Assembly (NCBI GenBank): GCA_046328715.1 | Contig: JAXLWB010000065.1 | Location: 1-55,341, forward strand | Source of the DNA: JAXLWB01 sp046328715 | GTDB lineage: Bacteria; Chloroflexota; Anaerolineae; Caldilineales; Caldilineaceae | DNA length: 55,341 bases | Reading direction: 5' to 3' | Shown: positions 32,966 through 39,857 of the stretch, piece by piece | Layout of the letters: each line of letters opens with the position of its first letter | How positions within the stretch are numbered: the first letter of the stretch is position 1 | Notes under the pieces: generated by a model | Database searches by the model: none | Told to the model about the DNA's origin: nothing | What the model saw: the letters and a program-made list of their open reading frames with translations, nothing else | Made by a program: the position numbers and the translations under genes

Positions 32966-34628
32966 TCTGCCCGCTCCCAAAACTCAGACACGTTTGGCCG
33001 TCATCGACAACGATGGGACGGTTCTCAGGGACCTTTTTGAATTTTTTAGCGCTGAAGGCTATGCTGTCAGTACCTTTCGCACGGCTGGGCGCCAAATGTT
33101 TTCGACCATTGTGAAGCAGGTGAGTGATTTTCGCCCCCATTTGGTTATCCTCGATTTGCGCCTCTCCAGCCAGGCCGACGAGGATGACCTCACTGGGCTG
33201 CTCCTCCTGCGCGATTTGCTCTCCGCGCGCTGTATTCTCTACTCATCATTTATTACAGCCGAGGTGCTCGATGAAGCCGAGAAGGTGCTTGCCGTTCCCA
33301 CCGATTCCGAATGTTACAGTGCGCAACGGCGGGTCTTTCGCCACCGCAAAACCCGCTCACCCGCCAATCTGATCGAGGAAGCCAAACAACTTGCCGAAAC
33401 GATGTCATCCGCCATGCGTCCGGAGTTGCTGATTCGTCATCCGCGCACCTGGAATCTGGCAACCTTGGTCAAAACTCTTGGCGAAGATGGCCCCCCCTTG
33501 CCCGATGAAACCATCGCCGATGTTTTGGTGCAACTCTACCCAGCTAGTAGTCGCTTTGTACTCGAAGCGATGGATGGTGCCATCATGGATATCCATTCCG
33601 CCTCAAGTGGACGTTCTGTTGTGCTCAAACTCTATCGCGACTCGTACGCCGCAGTAGCACTCAAGATCACGCATACCCAAGATGGGCTCAACGAATGCGA
33701 AAACTATACGAAGTATGTCAAGGGCAGGTTGAATGGCGGCTTTCATACGACGTTAGAAAAATTTGTGATCTTCTGGGATGTGGCAGCCAGTACTTACAAG
33801 TTTATTGGATCTACACAGAACTCAGTCATCACCTTTTCGCAGTTTTATCAGTCCGAATCAGATCCCCAGACCATTTTGACACCGTTGGAACATCTCTTCA
33901 AGACAGTTTGGATGCGGCTTTACAATGCAGGCAGGGCAGCGGTTGACTACGAAGCGGAACGAAAGGCCAATACGCTTTTTGATCTCTACGAAGAGGATCT
34001 CAAATTGCGTCGCCGTTTTGACCGTCTTGAGCCCGAGCAGAAAGAGATATCCAACGAATTGGTTGAGCACAAGATTTTGAATCCAGTTTGGTGGTTGTTG
34101 CAATGGGGCGAAGATTCGGTGATCCTACCGACGACTTATCTGGCGGTTACCCATGGCGACCTGCACGGGGACAATATTTATGTCGAACGCGAATTCTCCT
34201 GGGTGATCGACTTTGAACGCACCGGTTGGGGTCACATCTTACGTGACTTCACCGAGTTGGAGATTGATATTGTTACCCGCTTAGTCGCGAAAGCAGTAGA
34301 TAGCAGCACCTTTGTCTATCTGTTGCGTGCCCTGGTCGCACCCCATCATCCTTCGCAGAAGGTAAGATGCCCCGACTTGGTCGAGCGTAATCCTGAAGCG
34401 TATAAGGCGTTTCGTGTGATTTTTGGGTTACGAGAGATCGCGCAAAGTGTCACTGGCTATCAGGATCAGCGCGAATATTTGTGGGGGCTGCTCTTCGACG
34501 CAACCTTTATCGGCACTCGTCGACGCATCGAACCGCACCTAAAAGAGCGCGCCATCCTCTTTGCGTCGATCATTGCTACACGATTAGATGCTTGGGGCAA
34601 GCCTTGGAGTATAATTGGCTCAACCTGA
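32955..34628 (+). CDS. receiver domain fused to APH-like kinase
   Basis: A 557-residue protein. Residues ~12-130 form a receiver (RLAVIDNDG with acidic residues, HLVILDLRLSS with the phospho-acceptor Asp near residue 66, CILYSSF switch). A linker helix is followed by a phosphotransferase-fold kinase domain (~190-540). VVLKLYRD carries the nucleotide-binding Lys, THGDLHGDNIYV is the catalytic loop (residues ~399-410), and WVIDFERTGWGHILRDF is the metal-binding Asp strand. This is the aminoglycoside phosphotransferase/choline-kinase type fold, including the TCAD9-like kinases of 'ternary' conflict systems as I recall them. A phosphorelay would therefore gate a kinase. It overlaps the multi-GAF kinase. 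The substrate is unknown. Confidence 0.88.
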   Translation: MNSSLPAPKTQTRLAVIDNDGTVLRDLFEFFSAEGYAVSTFRTAGRQMFSTIVKQVSDFRPHLVILDLRLSSQADEDDLTGLLLLRDLLSARCILYSSFITAEVLDEAEKVLAVPTDSECYSAQRRVFRHRKTRSPANLIEEAKQLAETMSSAMRPELLIRHPRTWNLATLVKTLGEDGPPLPDETIADVLVQLYPASSRFVLEAMDGAIMDIHSASSGRSVVLKLYRDSYAAVALKITHTQDGLNECENYTKYVKGRLNGGFHTTLEKFVIFWDVAASTYKFIGSTQNSVITFSQFYQSESDPQTILTPLEHLFKTVWMRLYNAGRAAVDYEAERKANTLFDLYEEDLKLRRRFDRLEPEQKEISNELVEHKILNPVWWLLQWGEDSVILPTTYLAVTHGDLHGDNIYVEREFSWVIDFERTGWGHILRDFTELEIDIVTRLVAKAVDSSTFVYLLRALVAPHHPSQKVRCPDLVERNPEAYKAFRVIFGLREIAQSVTGYQDQREYLWGLLFDATFIGTRRRIEPHLKERAILFASIIATRLDAWGKPWSIIGST

Positions 34629-34675
34629 ATTCTTCGAATCGATTCAAACCAAATAACAAAAGAGAATAAAACGCA

Positions 34676-37225
34676 ATGCCACTTCCCTCTTCATCGCAAC
34701 CTACCCAAATCACAGGTACAGATAGTGATTTGCATCGCTCCGCTGAATTGGCATTAGACTTAATTCACGATTTGGTCGCCAACCAAGCGGAAGATGGCGC
34801 ATGGCATCAACACAGCGACAGCGCTACGTTACGTTACACCTGTCAGGCAATTGAGGCACTAGCTACCCTGAATTTGTCATCCTTTGGCTCTGCCATTGAC
34901 AACGGCATCAACTGGCTGATGAACATGGACGGGGCGTCAAACATTCGCGAAGACGACTCAGATGCCCTCTATCTCAACCCCAGCCGTTTCAAAACCCTCT
35001 TCACACTAGGTAAGACCAACGATCCCGAACTCTTGAACGAATTTGAGGAGCTAACTCGTTATGTCTCCGACGAAGGACTGATTCAACGAAGTATGCGCAA
35101 TCCCCTATTGGCCACGATCATCTTCGCCGATTGTACCTGCCACCTGGAACACTGGCTGGCCGAAAATTCAAACCGGGTATGGACATTAGAAAATGGCTTG
35201 ACTTGCATTCGCGAGCATTTAGGCGCCTGGCACGAAAGTCGCAATGGGCTCCTAGGCGTCGACGATATTGGCGATGTAAGCTATGCTTTTGATGTTTTGG
35301 TCCGTCATCGTCGTCTCGCAGCGACGGACGAAATCAGTAAGTGCGTTGCCAATCAAATGATCAAAAGCCTGTACTCGGATAAAAAACCGCTCTCCTCGGA
35401 TGCGCTCTATTCAATCATTCAGCTATCTACCTACTTTTCTCATCTGCCGGGCGTAAACGAGGAGATTACCATTTTCCTCAAAAACCTTGTTCATCGCTTC
35501 AACACGCAAAGAAACCCGATGCCAGAACAATCAGGCAATTCACCCTTGCTCTTACGTGCCCTCAGTACATTCTATGGCGCAAAGTTCTGGGAAGTGATTC
35601 AAGGTGTACTTCTAGAGCGGGACCGAAAGCTTCGCTCCTCACAAAAACAGGAAAGTCTACGTCTACTCGAGTCGCCATTTATCAAGGCCATTCGTCAGCG
35701 CATTGCCGTCGATGAGCTAGATTGGAAACCGCTAACTGGTGGGCTTTCGCGAGAAAAGGTCTATCGGGCAACCTTCAATCTGCGCTACAGCTCACCCGAA
35801 GAAGAGTTGTCTGTACCGCGTATTTTTGCCCATGCGCAATCGCTTGTCATCAAAGTTGGCAAACCCGAATCGTTGCGCGGCTCAATTGAGCGTTATAAAC
35901 AACTCCCCGCAGAGGTTCAATCCCACTTTGCCAAACATGCGGGTGAACCCATTCTGGATGAAACAAACCCCACCTCGTCTGCATTGCTCGTGTTAGAGGA
36001 TCTGACAGAACACTACGATACATTGTGTAACTTACTGGATCAGGTAGATCAAAAGCGGCTTGCGTCCATTCAAGAAGAGCGAATTAGAAAAATTGTACAA
36101 CTAGTGACAACAAATCTCTTCAGGATCTACTCGGATACTCGTAGCAAAGACAAGGATATAATTGGCTCGCAAATTACCCGCTTATATCTTGCTAAAGTGG
36201 AACATCATTTGAACGGGATTAGTCGTGCTGTTCCTCGTTTCAAAGATTGGTTTCAAGGCTTTCAACTTGAAGAGCGACGATACAACTCTATACTGCACTA
36301 TTTAAGCAAAATAGAAAATCAGCGTGGCAAGCTAAAGATACCAGGGCTGATGCTCACGCATAATGACTGTCACAGCCGCAACATTATGCTAGATTTGAAT
36401 AATGAGCGCTTCAAACTGATCGATTTGGATCGGTTAGGGTATGATGGTGATTATATTTCGGACTTTGCGGAACTGATTGAAGATGTAGCAATCTTTCGCT
36501 TCTGGTTTGATGAGAACTATCGTAACTATCAACGGAGTGATCTGATTCTGTTTCCATCCAAATCGGATGAGCCACGGGCAATTGGCAATCAGATTCAATA
36601 CCCTGGTTTCACGAGTCTTGCAGTGCAAAAGTTTCAGACGGCTTTACTCGATCAAATCGAAGAGTTTGCCCAAAGTATTGGCGATAGATGTTGGAAACAA
36701 CGTCTTTGGTTAGCCGCCGCCGTACATCTTTTATCACTCGTAGACAAACATCCAAATCCCAATCAGGCGACAGTTCTGTATGCGGAGTCAGTTCAGTTAT
36801 TGGATGAATTGACAAGACATCTGGATGGCGAAGCCGAGTTACGACCGATTCCATTCACAGGCCAACATTTTGAACCAGAGTCAAGCGGTGTTTCACCTTT
36901 CTCACAGCCAGGTCTGGAAATGTTGAAGACGCTTCATCAAAAGCTATTACATGATAGCCCGGACCTAATATTTAAAACCATCGCCAGCGGAGCCATCGTC
37001 CGTTATTTCAAAAAGGGCTTTTCAGAGCCACGTATGATCATCTTTGGCGATAAGTCGCCAGCACAGATTCAACTTGCCTGTGATGTTGACGATTTGTATG
37101 ATCCCTTTGGCATTGCGCAACAGCGAAGACAAGATTACACCCTGAACACCATGATTCAGGTAAAAAATGATACGCCGATCGAGAACGTACTGGCGCTTCT
37201 CGACCAGGTCTTGCGGCCCAGTTAA
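34676..37225 (+). CDS. alpha/alpha-toroid domain fused to APH-like kinase
   Basis: An 849-residue protein. The N-terminal ~300 residues are all-helical with the prenyltransferase/terpene-cyclase-like repeat style (SAELALDLIHDLVANQAEDGAW, CIREHLGAWHESRNGLLGVDD). A kinase of the phosphotransferase fold follows (~335-700): GGLSREKVYRATF nucleotide loop, SLVIKVGKP Lys strand, LTHNDCHSRNIMLD catalytic loop (~559-572), LIDLDRLGYDGDYISDFAEL metal strand. The last ~120 residues (from HFEPESSG) are an unassigned domain. It starts 47 bp after the receiver-kinase. Two different kinase-fold proteins in tandem suggest one acts on or with the other. Confidence 0.85.
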   Translation: MPLPSSSQPTQITGTDSDLHRSAELALDLIHDLVANQAEDGAWHQHSDSATLRYTCQAIEALATLNLSSFGSAIDNGINWLMNMDGASNIREDDSDALYLNPSRFKTLFTLGKTNDPELLNEFEELTRYVSDEGLIQRSMRNPLLATIIFADCTCHLEHWLAENSNRVWTLENGLTCIREHLGAWHESRNGLLGVDDIGDVSYAFDVLVRHRRLAATDEISKCVANQMIKSLYSDKKPLSSDALYSIIQLSTYFSHLPGVNEEITIFLKNLVHRFNTQRNPMPEQSGNSPLLLRALSTFYGAKFWEVIQGVLLERDRKLRSSQKQESLRLLESPFIKAIRQRIAVDELDWKPLTGGLSREKVYRATFNLRYSSPEEELSVPRIFAHAQSLVIKVGKPESLRGSIERYKQLPAEVQSHFAKHAGEPILDETNPTSSALLVLEDLTEHYDTLCNLLDQVDQKRLASIQEERIRKIVQLVTTNLFRIYSDTRSKDKDIIGSQITRLYLAKVEHHLNGISRAVPRFKDWFQGFQLEERRYNSILHYLSKIENQRGKLKIPGLMLTHNDCHSRNIMLDLNNERFKLIDLDRLGYDGDYISDFAELIEDVAIFRFWFDENYRNYQRSDLILFPSKSDEPRAIGNQIQYPGFTSLAVQKFQTALLDQIEEFAQSIGDRCWKQRLWLAAAVHLLSLVDKHPNPNQATVLYAESVQLLDELTRHLDGEAELRPIPFTGQHFEPESSGVSPFSQPGLEMLKTLHQKLLHDSPDLIFKTIASGAIVRYFKKGFSEPRMIIFGDKSPAQIQLACDVDDLYDPFGIAQQRRQDYTLNTMIQVKNDTPIENVLALLDQVLRPS

Positions 37226-37329
37226 CCTTATCAGAATAGGTGACATACCTGCGACAACGAAAACGATGAAAATTGCGAGTGGACTCGTAGCTCGTATTTT
37301 CACATCAGGGCTTGTGTTTTGGAGCATCG

Positions 37330-38346
37330 ATGATTCCACGTTACGACAAGAGCTACCGTGCAGCCGAGATTCAGCACATTTGTGACTATGCGCGGCGTGG
37401 CCTTTCGACCTGTTTTGTGGGCATTGCGGGCAGTGGCAAGTCGAACATTGTCAACTTTCTGAGCAAGGATGAATATGGTTATCGCGCTCAGTACCTGGGC
37501 GAGGACAACGATCGTGTGCTCTTCCCACTCGTGATTGGCAACCGCTGGAAGGAGACAGCCCTACATTTGTGGGAGATGATGCTAGCTGCACTGCGCACAA
37601 TTGCGCCGAACCCTGATGCACCAACCACCATTCATCTCGAACAACTCTCGCCTGAAGAGCAGCGCTTTGCCCAGTTGAAGGCCGAGGTCGCTTTTGTCTG
37701 TCAACAGCAGAAGATGCAGGTGATGTTTATCCTGGATGATTTCGACGAGGTACTGGCCAAGGCACCGTTTGATATGCTCGAAGCGCTGCATGAACTGCGC
37801 TACGACCATCGTGATCGGCTCAGCTATTTGATTTTTACCAAACGGCTACCCCATCTGTTGCGTAGTGATTCACCGATCAGTGGCCGTTCCAAGTTCTATG
37901 ACCTCTTCAGCAACGCCATCTATGCGCTGGAACTCTATACGGATGCCGATACGCGCCAGATGTTGCTCTATCTCAACGAGCAGGCAAACGGGGCACTTAA
38001 CGAAGACGAATTGGCAGCGATCCAGGCGCACTCCGGAGGCCATGCGCGCCTGATCTACTTGCTCTTTCATCTGTGGAGCGAAGAGCACCCGCCGATCACA
38101 GTTCCGCTTAGTTACTTTCTCACCCATCCCCAAGCCGGCGCCATCCGCAACGAATGCCAGCGTATTCTCGACGGTCTGCATCCCGAAGAACAAGAGGTGG
38201 CCATTCGTTTGGCTCAAGGACGAGAGACACCTGCCGATGCCCCCGTCGTCCATCACTTGCTCGTGCGCGGTCTGATCAAACCTGGCGGTTGGAATGAATG
38301 GTCGATCCCGCTGTTGGCAGAGTTTTTGCGAAACTATGCCCGCTGA
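37330..38346 (+). CDS. small AAA/STAND-type ATPase
   Basis: A 338-residue protein. The ATG at 37330 has GGAG six bases upstream. Walker A is GIAGSGKSNIVNF (~30-42) and Walker B is VMFILDDFDEVL (~128-139). A sensor-like strand follows (LSYLIFTKRLPHLL), and the C-terminus is a winged-helix-like region (EEQEVAIRLAQGRETPADAPVVHHLLVRGLIKPG). This is the core of a STAND-like switch ATPase without an obvious effector or repeat domain. It is 105 bp from the toroid-kinase gene. It probably works with the neighbouring kinases or membrane proteins. Confidence 0.85.
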   Translation: MIPRYDKSYRAAEIQHICDYARRGLSTCFVGIAGSGKSNIVNFLSKDEYGYRAQYLGEDNDRVLFPLVIGNRWKETALHLWEMMLAALRTIAPNPDAPTTIHLEQLSPEEQRFAQLKAEVAFVCQQQKMQVMFILDDFDEVLAKAPFDMLEALHELRYDHRDRLSYLIFTKRLPHLLRSDSPISGRSKFYDLFSNAIYALELYTDADTRQMLLYLNEQANGALNEDELAAIQAHSGGHARLIYLLFHLWSEEHPPITVPLSYFLTHPQAGAIRNECQRILDGLHPEEQEVAIRLAQGRETPADAPVVHHLLVRGLIKPGGWNEWSIPLLAEFLRNYAR

Positions 38347-38363
38347 TTCTCAGTTCCTGCTGG

Positions 38364-38404
38364 CCGTGTTTAGTTGTTGCGAGCACTCAACAGACTGAAC
38401 ACGG
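38364..38404 (+). terminator. long hairpin after the AAA ATPase gene
   Basis: CCGTGTT-TAGT-TGTTG (38364-38379) pairs with CAACA-GACT-GAACACGG (38388-38404) with one or two mismatches. It has no U-tract, but the stem is long and it sits 18 bp after the stop. Confidence 0.45.
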
Positions 38405-38534
38405 ACAGAAGCAACACTGAAAATGATGAAGAGGTTTAATGTTTGACAATAGCACAGGGTTACTAATCCTTTCAGTGGCTGAGGTATAAGGCAACTTCTG
38501 GTCACATTGAGTGTGGCAAAAGGGAGTTTGAGAT

Positions 38535-39641
38535 ATGGCTGCGAACATATTAATTTGGCTGGCGCTGTTGATCTTAGCCATCGTGGTGCTGCTCTTTCTG
38601 GCGGTGCTGTTGTTTGGTCTGCGTTATGAATTGGTCAAGCAGGAAGAGCGGCTGGTGCTCTATCGTTTTGGGCGCTTTTCGAGGATCGGCGGGCCAGGCT
38701 ATGTCTTTTACTCGACGCGCTTTGAAACGATCGAACGACGCATTAACGTGCGCGAAGAGAACAAAAAGGTTTCGGTCGATGGCCTCTTTATCAATGGCAT
38801 CCCCTTTGGCTACACTTTTGACATCTGGATGCGCAACGATCCGCAGGCGGCTGCCCAACAAAGCGGGCAACCGCTCGCCGAACTGGCACAATTCGATGAT
38901 CGCGAACGGCTTGCCCAGACCAAAGTGACGATTCGTAATGCCCTCCTCGAAAGCCTTGCCCAAGTCGAACAGGAGCATCCGGTCTCGGCCAAAGCGCCCT
39001 TTGTCACCAAACTGTTGCCGATCTTCCCAGGTCAACCTGCCTTCAATAGCTTGATGGACCAAGTACGCCAGCGGTTAAGCCAATCCTTGCCCGAAATTGG
39101 CGTACTGCCTGCGCCTGGCCGGCCGATCACGGTGATGTACATCAACCTCAATCAGCAGATTATTGATGGCTTTAACCAAGGCCGTTCAATCACGCTGCTG
39201 CGCGAGGCGCTGCCAGACCTCAAGTCGGACCAGTTGCTCGAGATGGTCGCCAAGATCAACGGCATCGACCTCAACTATCAGCGGGTACAGCTTAACCGCA
39301 CTCGAGGCGCAGAGGGGGATATTGACGTTTTTATGGACGATCCAGATACAGGTCTACGCACGCGTGTGCATGACTATCAACCAGCCCAATCTTCGGTTCG
39401 AAGCTCAGACGAGTATTCTTCTCATGCCGAACGCCATGCAGAGCCTGCCAATGCCACATCCAACCAGCAAGAATCTGCAGGTGAATCAACTACAAAATCA
39501 GAACAGCCATCGACGAGCCAAACTCAGCCCAAACCATCGGATGATTCCACTCAAGACCATCAAGTGCATGTCGCAATTCCTGTCACGAGGATCACGGCTA
39601 GCGATTGGTCCGTACTCAAGCGGCTGCCGCGCACTGGATAA
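38535..39641 (+). CDS. SPFH/band-7-like membrane protein
   Basis: A 368-residue protein. One N-terminal membrane segment (LIWLALLILAIVVLLFLAVLLFG, residues ~6-28) precedes an SPFH-type domain: YELVKQEERLVLYRFGRFSRIGGPGYVFYSTRFETIERRINVRE is the classic band-7 opening. The domain continues to about residue 230 and is followed by a disordered Ser/Gln/Thr-rich tail (~275-345). SPFH proteins oligomerise into membrane scaffolds or microdomains. Unlike typical stomatins, the long coiled-coil arm is short. Its place between two NTPases suggests it organises or localises them at the membrane (inference). Confidence 0.8.
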   Translation: MAANILIWLALLILAIVVLLFLAVLLFGLRYELVKQEERLVLYRFGRFSRIGGPGYVFYSTRFETIERRINVREENKKVSVDGLFINGIPFGYTFDIWMRNDPQAAAQQSGQPLAELAQFDDRERLAQTKVTIRNALLESLAQVEQEHPVSAKAPFVTKLLPIFPGQPAFNSLMDQVRQRLSQSLPEIGVLPAPGRPITVMYINLNQQIIDGFNQGRSITLLREALPDLKSDQLLEMVAKINGIDLNYQRVQLNRTRGAEGDIDVFMDDPDTGLRTRVHDYQPAQSSVRSSDEYSSHAERHAEPANATSNQQESAGESTTKSEQPSTSQTQPKPSDDSTQDHQVHVAIPVTRITASDWSVLKRLPRTG

Positions 39642-39702
39642 GTGAAAACAAAGCCTACGAAACGATTCAAGCTGTTGACTTGTGACTTATGATAGGTCGA
39701 TA

Positions 39703-39711
39703 TGGTATAAT
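39703..39711 (+). promoter_or_regulatory. extended -10 promoter
   Basis: TGGTATAAT is an extended -10 element about 150 bp upstream of the membrane ATPase start. TTGACT lies 25 bp further up, too far for a standard -35. The gene probably has its own promoter, separate from the SPFH gene. Confidence 0.45.
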
Positions 39712-39857
39712 TATGACAATTGCGGTTGCATGCGCCATGGGTTTTCTTCATAAATATAGCTGGAGCTCCTGGCGTTGCAGAGCACAATTGGTATGATGCG
39801 AAATCGTTTGACCGAGGTGAAGCCGATCGTAACACTCACAAGCTGGAATAAACCTGA

